Shown here: in pieces, positions 51,914 through 60,836 of the stretch | Position numbering within the stretch: position 1 is the stretch's first letter | How the letters are laid out: the number at the start of each line of letters is the position of its first letter | Source: AP-15 sp963724435 | Lineage (GTDB): Bacteria; Pseudomonadota; Alphaproteobacteria; ATCC43930; CGMCC-115725 | Direction: 5' to 3' | Length of the DNA: 64,000 nucleotides | Assembly: GCA_963724435.1 (NCBI GenBank) | Contig: CAVRUN010000001.1 | Location: forward strand, 124,001-188,000 | Translations under genes and position numbers: made by a program | The notes under the pieces: generated by a model | What the model was told of the DNA's origin: nothing | Database searches by the model: none | Seen by the model: only the letters and a program-made list of their open reading frames with translations

Positions 51914-51927
51914 CTGACATGGATCAA
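51914..51927. promoter_or_regulatory. FNR/FixK-like site (imperfect)
   Basis: CTGAC-ATGG-ATCAA matches eight of ten conserved positions of TTGAT-N4-ATCAA. It is 59 bp upstream of the exported-protein start at 51855, and it also overlaps the 3' end of the CBS gene. It is weaker than the box at 26668, so it is a candidate only. Confidence 0.4.
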
Positions 51928-52380
51928 CGGCTAGCGGCCTCCTGACCGTACCGCGCCAGGGCGTCGAGCACATCGGCGCGACTGACGATGCCAACCAGTC
52001 TGCCGTCGAGCAAAATCGGCACGCGTTTCGCTCTGCGGCGGCGCATCAGCGTTGCCAGGATGTCGATCGGCGTCTCTTCTCCAACTTTGACGGCCGGGCT
52101 GGTCATAACGTCGCGCTTTCAGATGTCGGGCAGTGGCGATCTCCTCGAGGCACGCAGCGCTCTCGTCGAAGAGCCGAAGCCACCAGCCTCGTGGGCTGCC
52201 GCAGGGTGGCCGTCCAAGCAGATCCCCTTCACTGACAATGTCGACGACGCGTTGCTCGTCGTCAATGACGGGCACTGCGCTGATCTTGTGCTCCAGCAAT
52301 AGGCTGGCGATCTCCGCGACGCTCGTCTCGGGGGTCACGGTTACAACCTTTGTTGTCATGATGGTTGAAGCGGTCTTCAT
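51924..52380 (-). pseudogene. CBS-domain-pair protein, frameshifted
   Basis: The first CBS repeat is intact (IMTTKVVTVTPETSVAEIASLLLEHKISAVPVID, then VDIVSEGDLL). After HLKAR the frame is lost at about 52106-52112, and the second repeat (VMTSPAVKVGEETPIDILATLM, then RVPILLDGRLVGIVSRADVLDAL) is in another frame to the stop at 51924. The expected KARDVM would need a CG dinucleotide more than is present, a loss in a short CG repeat. Such proteins bind adenine nucleotides and often belong to low-oxygen or stress regulons. Start ATG 52378-52380 has GGAGGA upstream. Confidence 0.8.
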
Positions 52381-52776
52381 GAACGTCCTCCGCGCGGATT
52401 TTTGTGTTCGTCAGTTGGCGGCTGTTCGCGTCTCAAGATATTTCAGGACAGGCATTCACTGCACCTCGCAGTGATCGCGAATTTAAGTGTATTGAACGCT
52501 TGGGCGGCCTTTCAAGCTTATCGCCTGCGTCTGGACCATGTTCTGAAGGCCTTGCCGACCTAAGCACGGTGCCGGGAGCCGATATCAGCCGGGTTCCTCG
52601 ATCTCCCTACGTTTGCCCCGGCGGGCAGCAGCAACCAGCGCCAAACCGCACGACCGCGAGATTGCCGTCCGCCGCGGCTCCCGCTAGCCTGAGCAAGTGA
52701 GACACTCGCATCCGGACCGAGGGTGCCTTGCCGGCTCTGACGCCCTCGGCTGGTGCGATCTCGTGGGAGGGAATTG
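52381..52776. other. 396-bp intergenic region with a dyad
   Basis: It separates the divergent CBS and GMC genes. TCACTGC and GCAGTGA (52456-52474, 5-nt spacer) form a dyad 76 bp upstream of the CBS start and could be an operator. No gene found. Confidence 0.45.
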
Positions 52777-54405
52777 ATGAAGGCCGATTATGTGATCATC
52801 GGCGCCGGCTCGGCCGGCTGCGTGCTCGCCAACCGCCTGACCGAGGACCCGGCCTCGCGCGTCCTGCTGATCGAGGCCGGCGGACGCGATTGGAGCCCCT
52901 ACATCCACGTCCCGGCCGGGTTTATGAAATTGCTCGACCACCCGACCCTGACCTGGCGTTATTACGCTGAGCCCGACCCCGGCACCGCCGGGCGCGCGAT
53001 CCTCTATCCACGCGGCAGGGTGCTCGGCGGTTCGAGTTCGATCAACGGCCTGATTTACGTGCGCGGCCAGCCCGAGGATTTCGATCATTGGGCGCAGCTC
53101 GGCAATCGCGGCTGGTCGTGGGACGACGTCCTGCCCTTTTTCAAAAAGGCGGAGAATTGGGAAGGCGGCGAGAGCGACGTTCGCGGCGTCGGCGGCCCGC
53201 TCTTTACCTCAAAGATGGACCGCTCGCCGCTGTGTGAAGCAGTCATCGAGGCCGGCCGCCAGATCGGCCTCGAATACCGCGAGGACGTCAACAATCTGCC
53301 CGCCGGCGCCGGCGACAGCATCGGCTGGTGCCAGCAGACCCGCGGCGGCCGCCGCCGGGCGAGTGCCGCGCGGACCTATTTGCGCCCGGCGATGAAGCGG
53401 CCCAATCTGCAGGTCATCACTCAGGCGCAGGTGCATCGCATTCTGTTTGACGGCAAGCGTGCGACCGGCGTCGAGTTCGCCCGCGGCGGGGTCGTCGAAC
53501 AAGCCGAGGCGGCGCGCGAGGTGATCCTGTCGGCCGGGGCGATCAACTCGCCGCACATCCTGCAATTGTCCGGGGTCGGCGCGCCCGAGCATTTGAGCCG
53601 CGTCGGCATCCCCATCCACCACGAATTGCCGGGGGTCGGGCGCAATCTGCAGGACCACTATATCGCGCGGATCAGCTATCCGGTCTCGGGCACACCCACG
53701 GTCAACGAGCGCTCGCGCGGCGTGGCGTTGGCGGGCGAGATCCTGCGCTACATGGTCACTGGCAAGGGAATCTTGACCTACAGCGCCTCGTTGGCCGCCG
53801 CCTCGGTCAAGGTGCTGGAGGAATTGGCAACCCCCGACGTGCAGTGCAGCATCGCCCCGGGCAGCTTCAAGGACGGCCAAATCGGTGCGCTCGACGAGTT
53901 TCCCGGGATCACCGCCGGGGCTTGGCAGATGCGGCCCCAGTCGCGCGGCTATGTCGAGGCCAAGTCGCCGTTCCCGAACATAGCTCCGGCGATCAACCCC
54001 CGCTATCTGTCGGAGGAGACCGACCGCCGCGCGATCGTCGCCGGCCTCAAATTCATCCGCCGCCTATTCGCGGCCCCGGCGCTCGCCAAGTATCTCGGCC
54101 CCGAGCTCTTGCCCGGCGCCCAGGTCGCGAGCGACGACGAGCTCCTCGACTATGCCCGGCAAAAGGGCTCGACGGTCTACCACGCGACCTGCAGCTGCAA
54201 GATGGGTAGCGATCACATGGCGGTAGTCGACGACCAGCTGCGCGTCCATGGGCTGGAGCGGTTGCGGGTCATCGACGCCTCGGTGATGCCGACCGTGACC
54301 TCGACCAACACCAATGCGCCGACGATCATGATCGCTGAGCGTGGTGCCGAACTGATCCGCCGCGCCGCCCGCGAGACCGCCGCGCCCACCGCCCGCGCCG
54401 CCTGA
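52777..54405 (+). CDS. GMC-family oxidoreductase (choline/alcohol dehydrogenase-like)
   Basis: An FAD flavoprotein of 542 residues. The N-terminal site is DYVIIGAGSAGCVLANRLTED; GMC signature 1 is GRVLGGSSSINGLIYVRG; signature 2 is GAINSPHILQLSGVG. The active-site His lies in STVYHATCSCKMG with the partner Asn region TSTNTNAPTIMIAERGAELI. Relatives include choline dehydrogenase and broad alcohol dehydrogenases; the substrate is not predictable. The ATG at 52777 has GGGAGGG upstream; the frame opens earlier at a GTG at 52753. Confidence 0.94.
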   Translation: MKADYVIIGAGSAGCVLANRLTEDPASRVLLIEAGGRDWSPYIHVPAGFMKLLDHPTLTWRYYAEPDPGTAGRAILYPRGRVLGGSSSINGLIYVRGQPEDFDHWAQLGNRGWSWDDVLPFFKKAENWEGGESDVRGVGGPLFTSKMDRSPLCEAVIEAGRQIGLEYREDVNNLPAGAGDSIGWCQQTRGGRRRASAARTYLRPAMKRPNLQVITQAQVHRILFDGKRATGVEFARGGVVEQAEAAREVILSAGAINSPHILQLSGVGAPEHLSRVGIPIHHELPGVGRNLQDHYIARISYPVSGTPTVNERSRGVALAGEILRYMVTGKGILTYSASLAAASVKVLEELATPDVQCSIAPGSFKDGQIGALDEFPGITAGAWQMRPQSRGYVEAKSPFPNIAPAINPRYLSEETDRRAIVAGLKFIRRLFAAPALAKYLGPELLPGAQVASDDELLDYARQKGSTVYHATCSCKMGSDHMAVVDDQLRVHGLERLRVIDASVMPTVTSTNTNAPTIMIAERGAELIRRAARETAAPTARAA

Positions 54406-54440
54406 CCCGGCCGGTTATCCGGAACACCGCCGCGGCCAAA

Positions 54441-54609
54441 TTCCCGTACAACCGGGAAAGAGCCGGGAATTTGTCCCGCAGAACCCGCTTTTTAGCGAAT
54501 AAAGGCCTGTATTATCAATGTGTTGCCTGTTTACCTTGTGGCAAGTTAATCGGGAAGTTTTCGCGACCTAATCGGGAATTGTTGCTGCCGAACCGGGAAT
54601 TGACGGGAA
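54441..54609. repeat. Intergenic cluster of CGGGAA repeats
   Basis: Six direct copies of CGGGAA (54453, 54464, 54551, 54573, 54594, 54604), mostly extended as CGGGAATT, and one inverted copy (54441) occur within 170 bp. They lie in AT-richer DNA (TATTATCAATGTGTTGCC) between the GMC gene and the RNA methyltransferase. I recall near-identical tracts in many Rhizobiales genomes. No gene is evident in 54406-54727. Confidence 0.6.
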
Positions 54610-54727
54610 TTGCCCCAGCGACACCGGATTCGTTCCCCAGATCGATCTGTCCTCCACCGACGCCGCTCACCGAGAAGACCGGCCGTACGACATACCGGAG
54701 CATTGTGGCGAAGCCGCGGCCCTCGGC

Positions 54728-55999
54728 TCAACGCTCGAACACGGCGACAAGTTCGAGATGCGGCGTCCAGGCGAACTGGTCGATCGGTACGATCCGGAGC
54801 GCGCGAAAGCCGCCGGCAATCAGCAGCGCTGCGTCGCGGGCCAAAGTCGCAGGATTGCAGGATACCGCGATGACCCGCTCGACCCTCGAATGCGCGAGCA
54901 CCGCAGCCTGTGCAGCAGCACCGGCTCGCGGCGGATCAAAGACCGCAGCCTGATAGCGCGCGAGCGCCTCGACCGGCAGCGGATCGCGCTCCAGGTCACG
55001 GGTTTCGACCGTGAATTTCGGATGGCTTGCGCCGGCTTGCCGCAGTGCCGCGCTCATCCGCTGGTCGCCCTCGACGGCATGGACCGGCCCGCCTTGCGCC
55101 AGCGCCAGAGCAAACGCGCCTAGCCCGGCAAAGAGGTCGAGTGTCGGTCGGCGTTCGCCGACGCCCGAGACGACTTCTTCAACGAGCATCTCTTGCGCCA
55201 TCTCGCTTGCCTGCAGAAAAGCACCGGGTGGGAACGGGACGGCAACACCGCTAAAGACGATTCGAACCGGCCGGCGCTCGACAACGGGGATTTCGCGGCC
55301 ACCCCATTCCCAGGTGATCCGAGCGAGATCGTGCGCCTCGGCAAAGTCGCCCAGCGCTTGCAATGCCGACAACCCCGGCATCTTGGAGCTGATGAAGACG
55401 AGATCGACGCCGCTGTCGGTGCGCGTCAGGCTCGCCTCCCCCTTCTCTCCGGGCGCTAACAGGACGCGCGCCAGCTCACGCAATGGAGCGACCAGAGCGA
55501 GAAGCGTCGGCTCCATGATTGGACATTCTTTGAGATCGACGAGCGTGTGGCGGAAGCGCTCGCGATACCCCACGCGCACCGGCATATCGAGTTTGTGCGG
55601 AAATTCGATACCGAGCCGCGCTCGCCGCCGCGCCGGCGCTGGCATTCGCATCGGCCGGATTACAGAGGGGTCGATCCCGGCCCGCCCGACCGCGGTTCGA
55701 AGGGCTTCGAGTTTGACCCGGTCATAAGTAGTGCGGTCGAGCTGCTGCAGGGCGCAGCCGCCACAAATGGTGAAATGCCGGCAAGCCGGGGTTGCGCGCC
55801 CCGGCCCGGCGGCCAAGACCGAGACGACTTCCCCCTCCCGCCCGCCGCCGCGGCGCATGCCGAGCCGGGCTCGGACGCGATCACCCGGGGCGGTAAAGGG
55901 CAGAAAGATCGGCTTGCCTTCGTGATAAGCGATCCCGTCGCCGCGCGCCCCTACCCGCTCGACGACAAGCTCGACGAGGCCCGCCGAACTCTTCCGCAA
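54728..55999 (-). CDS. Class I SAM-dependent RNA uridine-5-methyltransferase (RlmD/TrmA family)
   Basis: A TRAM-like N-terminal domain (VELVVERVGARGDGIAYHEGKPIFLPFTAPGD) precedes a four-cysteine iron-sulfur motif (CRHFTICGGCALQQL), as in RlmD. The Rossmann domain carries LDLFAGLGAFALALA, and the active-site Cys lies in VSCNPATLARDAALL. QFAWTPHLELVAVFER is the family C-terminus. It likely methylates a uridine in rRNA or tRNA. The start is ambiguous: I chose the TTG at 55997-55999 with GGAG 8 nt upstream; GTG 56020 and TTG 56053 are also in frame. Confidence 0.9.
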   Translation of the reverse strand: MRKSSAGLVELVVERVGARGDGIAYHEGKPIFLPFTAPGDRVRARLGMRRGGGREGEVVSVLAAGPGRATPACRHFTICGGCALQQLDRTTYDRVKLEALRTAVGRAGIDPSVIRPMRMPAPARRRARLGIEFPHKLDMPVRVGYRERFRHTLVDLKECPIMEPTLLALVAPLRELARVLLAPGEKGEASLTRTDSGVDLVFISSKMPGLSALQALGDFAEAHDLARITWEWGGREIPVVERRPVRIVFSGVAVPFPPGAFLQASEMAQEMLVEEVVSGVGERRPTLDLFAGLGAFALALAQGGPVHAVEGDQRMSAALRQAGASHPKFTVETRDLERDPLPVEALARYQAAVFDPPRAGAAAQAAVLAHSRVERVIAVSCNPATLARDAALLIAGGFRALRIVPIDQFAWTPHLELVAVFER

Positions 56000-56202
56000 C
56001 GCGTCAGCTCCAGGGCGCACGGGGTGCAACAGCCCACCTAAAGTCGTGCACAATTACTCAGGTTGCGGCGCTGATATACGCCGCCTGACCTAATGGTCCA
56101 AATCTGACGCTTGGTGCCCACTCTGAAGGTCCGTTCCGGGTGGCGGGAGCTCGTCATTTCGGCATTGACGGCTCCGTCGGCCCGAAATGCGCTGTGAGCG
56201 GC

Positions 56203-56258
56203 CACGACTGGGTCCGTACACACGACTGGGTCCGTACCAGTGTGACCTGGGTCACACT
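56203..56258. promoter_or_regulatory. Tandem 18-bp repeat followed by a 20-bp perfect palindrome
   Basis: Two adjacent 18-bp copies (56203-56220, 56221-56238; 17 of 18 identical, core CACGACTGGGTCCGTAC) abut a perfect dyad, AGTGTGACC-TG-GGTCACACT (56239-56258). The block lies about 200 bp from the divergent RNA methyltransferase start and upstream of the small membrane protein and M20 gene. It looks like a regulator-binding array. The rest of 56000-56460 shows no gene. Confidence 0.55.
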
Positions 56259-56460
56259 TGGAAAATCGCTGCTCCGCCAAAATGCAAAAACAGCCGCGAC
56301 CCTCCGGTCAGCGGCCGCTAGCCCGACGGGGCCTATTGGGGGAGGCGTCCTGAAGTTTTGTCGGTTGTTCATACGGGGGCCGAACTACGTAGCCACAGCG
56401 AAGACATCGTCTCGTGCAAAAGGAGCGTGGCTGGAGTTTGTCTCCCAATCCGCGATATTC

Positions 56461-56637
56461 ATGGGACCTATCGGAGCCATGTTTCTCGGCGGCGGAAGCA
56501 GGTGGGGGTTCGTTATCGCTTTGGCAACCCAGCCTTTTTGGTTTTATACCTCCTTCCGTCATCGCCAATGGGGCATCTTTATTGCCAGCTTCTTCTATGC
56601 CTTTGGCTGGGCAATGGGTGTCTACCGAAACTTCTGA
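56461..56637 (+). CDS. Small membrane protein (start uncertain)
   Basis: The C-terminal part reads as a natural two-helix membrane protein (GPIGAMFLGGGSRWGFVIALATQPFWFY, then WGIFIASFFYAFGWAMGV). It resembles small inner-membrane proteins sometimes found in prophages. An ATG at 56461 gives 58 residues but lacks a ribosome binding site. A CTG at 56350 behind GGGGGAGG would give 95 residues. The frame is open to 56140, but that part contains the repeat/palindrome block and does not look protein-like. Confidence 0.42.
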   Translation: MGPIGAMFLGGGSRWGFVIALATQPFWFYTSFRHRQWGIFIASFFYAFGWAMGVYRNF

Positions 56638-56836
56638 CGTTCCCGCGCTCGTTCGGCGAGATTCGGCTCGGCCAATAGTTCTTTTCCGACCTTCCGGCTG
56701 GGGTACAACCGATCTGTTGAAACGCGCGCCCCGGATCATCCCTTCCTGCAGCGCCGCGAGCTGGGGCAAAAGTTCCGCCGGTATCACAAGCTCGCATGTT
56801 ATGACCGCGCGGGATTGCGGATCCAAGGGGACGGTG

Positions 56837-58180
56837 ATGAAGAGCAAGGACGAATTAAAGCGCGCGGTCTGCGAGGCGATCGACCGCAATGGAAACGAGA
56901 TCATCGAGCTCGGCGAAAGGATTCTCCATCATCCGGAAACCGGTTTCAACGAGGGCAAGACCGCGGCACTCGTCGCCGAGCGGATGCGCAGCCTCGGCCT
57001 CGAGCCGCAAACCGGCCTCGCATTGACGGGCGTCAAGGGTCGGCTCAAGGGCAAGGCGCCCGGTCCGCGTCTCGCCTTTATCGGCGAACTCGACAGCCTG
57101 CGCACCTCGGATCATCCGCTCGCCGATCCCCACACCGGGGCGGCGCATAGCTGCGGCCACAATGCCCAGATCGCCGGGATGCTCGGCGTCGCAGTGGGAC
57201 TGTCGGCGATCGGTGTTAGCGAACACCTCGCCGGCGAACTGATATTTTTCGCTGTCCCCGCCGAGGAATTCATCGATGTCGAGGAGCGGTTGCGCCGAAA
57301 AGAGCGTGGCGAGATCGAATTTCTGCTCGGCAAACCCGAACTCGTTGCCAAAGGCCATTTCGACGATATCGACATGGCGATGATGATCCATGTCGGTTCA
57401 CACGACCAAATGGCAAAGCGCTCCTTTATCGCCGACAGCTCGAATGGCGCAGTGGTAAAGCAGATCCGCTTTTTGGGACGAGCCTCGCATGCCGGCGGGG
57501 CGCCGCAGCTCGGCATCAACGCGCTCTCCGCGGCAATGATTGCGCTAAACGCGATCAATGCTCAGCGCGAAACCTTCTACGACCGCGACACGATCCGCAT
57601 CCACCCGATCATTACCAAAGGCGGCGACGCGGTCAGCGTCGTACCGGCTGAGGTGCATATGGAAACCTTTGTCCGCGGCGGCTCGCGCGAGGCGATCCTG
57701 GATGCCAATATGAAGGTCGATCGCTGCCTGCGCGCCGGTGCCATGGCAATGGGCGCCGAGGTCGAGATCAATACGATCCCCGGCTATCTGCCACAGCGCA
57801 ATAACCGCCAGATGGCCAAAGTTTTCGGTGCCAATGTCGAGGCGCTGTTTGGCCCCGACTCCTTCGACATTGGCGGCCACCGCACCGGCTCAACCGATAT
57901 GGGCGATATTGCCCATATGATGCCGGTGATACATCCCTATCTCGCCTCGGCCCTTGGCAAGACCCACGGCGCCGATTTCCGCATCAGCGAGCCGGAGCAT
58001 GCCTATCTGACCCCGGCGAAGCTGCTGGCGATGACCGCGGTCGATTTGTTGTACGCCGACGCCGCGCCGGCGAGGGAGATTCTCGCCGAGTTCAAACCGG
58101 TGATGACCAAAGACAGTTACCTTGCTTTCGAACGCAGCCTGTTCCGAACCGAGCATTTCAAGCCCGAACTATCCGTCTAG
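56837..58180 (+). CDS. M20-family amidohydrolase (peptidase M20D-like)
   Basis: A zinc amidohydrolase related to aminobenzoyl-glutamate and N-acyl-amino-acid hydrolases. Metal-site motifs are HHPETGFNEGKTAALVAE, GELDSLR, AHSCGHNAQIAGMLG (His/Cys ligands), FFAVPAEEF (catalytic Glu) and the dimerisation-domain start FLGRASHAGGAPQLGINAL. A late DIGGHRTGSTDMGDIAHMMP supplies the last ligands. Length is 447 residues. The start at 56837 follows AAGGGGACGGTG; the frame is open far upstream but is not homologous there. Confidence 0.92.
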   Translation: MKSKDELKRAVCEAIDRNGNEIIELGERILHHPETGFNEGKTAALVAERMRSLGLEPQTGLALTGVKGRLKGKAPGPRLAFIGELDSLRTSDHPLADPHTGAAHSCGHNAQIAGMLGVAVGLSAIGVSEHLAGELIFFAVPAEEFIDVEERLRRKERGEIEFLLGKPELVAKGHFDDIDMAMMIHVGSHDQMAKRSFIADSSNGAVVKQIRFLGRASHAGGAPQLGINALSAAMIALNAINAQRETFYDRDTIRIHPIITKGGDAVSVVPAEVHMETFVRGGSREAILDANMKVDRCLRAGAMAMGAEVEINTIPGYLPQRNNRQMAKVFGANVEALFGPDSFDIGGHRTGSTDMGDIAHMMPVIHPYLASALGKTHGADFRISEPEHAYLTPAKLLAMTAVDLLYADAAPAREILAEFKPVMTKDSYLAFERSLFRTEHFKPELSV

Positions 58181-58705
58181 CCCTGCTCGTGCAAATGCGC
58201 CATCTCCATTGGCAATATTGTTCGCACTGCCCCTCATTGGGTAATGGTAAGCGCGCATCCCATCGCGTTTGCGCGCGTTAATCTCTTGTGGCGAGCCTTC
58301 ACCGAAACCTCTGGACCCCAGCTTTCGCGCGGGCGACGAGCAAGGAAAGATGAATCATCTGTTCGGTTCGTTCGACCGGCGGTAGTAATCGGGCGTTTAG
58401 TACAGGGTCCCGAGTACCGATTTCGATCCATTGCCCGACCATTGTTTCAGTCAACGGCGACGGCGGCCCATGCCCCAAAAGCTGCCGTTCGCAATCCTCA
58501 TCAGGATCGGCTCAGTTGGGTGGAAAGCAGTCCTTGTCGGGCCCAGGCCGAACGGCGAGTTGGCGCCGTAGAACGAACCCGCTCGCGCGGGAAGGCGCGC
58601 GTGACGGTCCGTGCGTTTTGGGCGAGGTAAGCAGTAAGGCGTTACGGTCGGGGCATCCGATCCCGAGCATTGAAGGGCCAGCAACCTTCAGCTCGGGAGA
58701 GCCCG
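58181..58705. other. 525-bp non-coding stretch at the left side of the insertion element
   Basis: It contains a degenerate REP-like segment near 58315 (GGACCCCAGCTTTCGCGCGGG) and the presumed left end of the IS91-type element; I cannot place the exact boundary. No gene found. Confidence 0.4.
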
Positions 58706-59614
58706 ATGAGCTCCGATACTGTACCTCTGCCCATCAGCCCATTGCGGGCGCGCATGATCGAAGACATGACCGTGCGCGGCTTCAAGGAGGACACCCGCCG
58801 CGACTATGTGCGAAACGTCCGAGCATTCGCGGCCTTTATTAGCCGGTCGCCCGACACGGCGACAGGGGAGGATCTGCGTCTCTACCAACTGCACCAGACG
58901 CAGAGCGGCATGCAGCCGCCGAGCATCAACAGCGCGGTCTCGGCCCTGCGCTTTTTCTTCACGGTGACGCTCGACCGGCCGGATCTGGCGCGGCGGCTCA
59001 CCGTCGTGCCGCAGCCGCGACGCATCCCGGTGGTGCTCAGCGTCGAGGAGGTGACGCTGCTGCTGCAGGCGGCATCGGCGCCGAAGTACAAGGCGGCGTT
59101 CGCCACCGCCTATGGCGCCGGGCTGCGCGTCTCGGAAGTCGTCGCGTTGAAGGTCGGCGACGTCAATTCCGAGCGCATGCTGCTGCGCGTCGAGCGCGGC
59201 AAGGGAGGCAAGGACCGCCACGCGATGCTGTCGCCGCAGCTGCTCGAACTGTTGCGTGGCTGGTGGCGCGAAGGGCGACGGCGCAGCCTGCTGCTGCCGG
59301 GAGGCTGGCTGTTTCCCGGCCGCAACCCGGTCGAGCCGCTGTCGGCGCGCCAGCTTGGCCGCGTTGTCCGCGCCGCCGCCCAGGCGGCAGGGATCAACAA
59401 GCGCGTGTCGCCGCACACGCTGCGGCACAGCTTTGCCACCCACCTGCTCGAGCAAGGCGTCGATGTCCGCGTGATCCAGACGCTCCTCGGCCACGCCAAG
59501 CTCGACACCACGGCGCTTTACACCCGCGTTGCCAGTACGACGATCCGGGCCGTCACCAGCCCGCTCGACCGGCTCGCCCCCTTGATCGACGAGAGGCCGC
59601 GACCCGAGGCCTAG
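58706..59614 (+). CDS. Tyrosine-type site-specific recombinase of the IS91-like element
   Basis: A 302-residue phage-integrase family protein. The N-terminal SAM-like domain (MIEDMTVRGFKEDTRRDYVRNVRAFAAF) precedes a catalytic domain. Arg I lies in AYGAGLRVSEVVALKVGDV, the active Lys region in RGKGGKDRHAML, HxxR in SPHTLRHSFATHLLE, His III in LLGHAKLDTTALYTRV, and the nucleophile is that final Tyr. All five residues are present, so it should be active. GGGAGAG precedes the ATG at 58706. Its IS91 partner starts 13 bp after the stop. Confidence 0.93.
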   Translation: MSSDTVPLPISPLRARMIEDMTVRGFKEDTRRDYVRNVRAFAAFISRSPDTATGEDLRLYQLHQTQSGMQPPSINSAVSALRFFFTVTLDRPDLARRLTVVPQPRRIPVVLSVEEVTLLLQAASAPKYKAAFATAYGAGLRVSEVVALKVGDVNSERMLLRVERGKGGKDRHAMLSPQLLELLRGWWREGRRRSLLLPGGWLFPGRNPVEPLSARQLGRVVRAAAQAAGINKRVSPHTLRHSFATHLLEQGVDVRVIQTLLGHAKLDTTALYTRVASTTIRAVTSPLDRLAPLIDERPRPEA

Positions 59615-59627
59615 CTAGCCGGCGGCC

Positions 59628-60836
59628 GTGCGCCGCCCGAGGCTGGAGCTCGCAGATATCTTTCATCGCCATGGGGACGACTGGCGTCGGGCCAATGCCG
59701 GACATGTAAGCCTGGAGCAGCTCCAGGTCATGGCGGCGATCGAGCAGTGCCGTTCGGCCGCGCTCGGCGGGCATGTCGAGCGTTGCGAAGATTGCGGCCA
59801 CAGCCGCATCGCCTACAACTCGTGCCGCAATCGCCACTGCCCCAAGTGTCAGGGGGCGGCGGCGCAGGATTGGCTCGCAGCCCGCGAGGCTGATCTGCTG
59901 CCGGTCGGCTATTTCCATGTCGTCTTCACCCTGCCGGCCGAGATCGCCCCGATCGCCTACCAGAACAAGGCGGTCGTCTACGACCTCTTGTTCCGCACCG
60001 CCGCCGAGACATTGCTGACGATCGCCGCTGATCCCAAGCACCTCGGCGCGCGCATCGGCGCCACCGCCGTGCTCCACAGCTGGGGCTCGGCGATGACACA
60101 CCACCCGCACGTCCACATGATTGTACCAGGCGGCGGGATATCGCTCGACGGTGTGCGCTGGGTGCGCTGCAAGCCCGGCTTTCTGCTGCCGGTGCGGGTG
60201 TTGTCCCGCCTGTTCCGGCGGCTCTTCCTGACCGCGCTGGCCGACGCCCACGCGGCGGGCCGGCTGCGGTTCTTCGGCGCGATCGCGGACCTCTGTCGTC
60301 ACGAGGCCTTCGCCGCGTGTCTCGCGCCGCTGCGGCGAAAGAACTGGTTCGTCTACGCCAAGCCGCCCTTCGCCGGGCCGCAAGCGGTGCTCGCCTATCT
60401 CGCCCGCTACACCCATCGCGCCGCCATCGCCAACAGCCGGCTCATGACGCTCGACGAGCGCGGCGTGACCTTCGGGTACAAGGATTACCGCCGCAACGGC
60501 CAGGCGAGGTACCGCACCATGACGCTCGCCGCCGGCGAGTTCATCCGGCGCTTCCTGCTCCACGTTCTGCCAAAGAGATTTCACCGCATCCGCCACTACG
60601 GGCTGCTCGCCAGCCCCGGCAGCAAAGCCAACATTGCGCGCGCCAGGGAGCTGATCGCCGCTGCTCTGCCGCCCGCCAATCCACCGCAGACGCACGACAC
60701 AGCCGAACCGGACGCCACCACCGATCATCGCCCGCCATGCCCGTGCTGCGGCGGCCGCATGATTATCGTCGAGGTCTTTGGGCGCGGCGGCGCACCGCGC
60801 GGGCCACCGTCCTCCGATCCACGGATCAGAATGTGA
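59628..60836 (+). CDS. IS91-family (Y2 rolling-circle) transposase
   Basis: The N-terminal zinc-binding domain has four cysteines and histidines (RCEDCGHSRIAYNSCRNRHCPKC). The catalytic region has the HUH-like HPHVHMIVPGGG and a two-tyrosine motif (AYLARYTHRAAIANSRL, Tyr spaced by three residues). A C-terminal CPCCGGRM adds another zinc knuckle. Length (402 residues) is normal and the frame intact. The start is a GTG at 59628. It would mobilise DNA by rolling-circle transposition and can take flanking DNA along. Confidence 0.93.
   Translation: MRRPRLELADIFHRHGDDWRRANAGHVSLEQLQVMAAIEQCRSAALGGHVERCEDCGHSRIAYNSCRNRHCPKCQGAAAQDWLAAREADLLPVGYFHVVFTLPAEIAPIAYQNKAVVYDLLFRTAAETLLTIAADPKHLGARIGATAVLHSWGSAMTHHPHVHMIVPGGGISLDGVRWVRCKPGFLLPVRVLSRLFRRLFLTALADAHAAGRLRFFGAIADLCRHEAFAACLAPLRRKNWFVYAKPPFAGPQAVLAYLARYTHRAAIANSRLMTLDERGVTFGYKDYRRNGQARYRTMTLAAGEFIRRFLLHVLPKRFHRIRHYGLLASPGSKANIARARELIAAALPPANPPQTHDTAEPDATTDHRPPCPCCGGRMIIVEVFGRGGAPRGPPSSDPRIRM

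Noticed and set aside
56140..56460. Long N-terminal extension of the small membrane protein
   Set aside because: This part encodes the tandem repeat and palindrome (HDWVRTHDWVRT) and looks like regulatory DNA that happens to be open.
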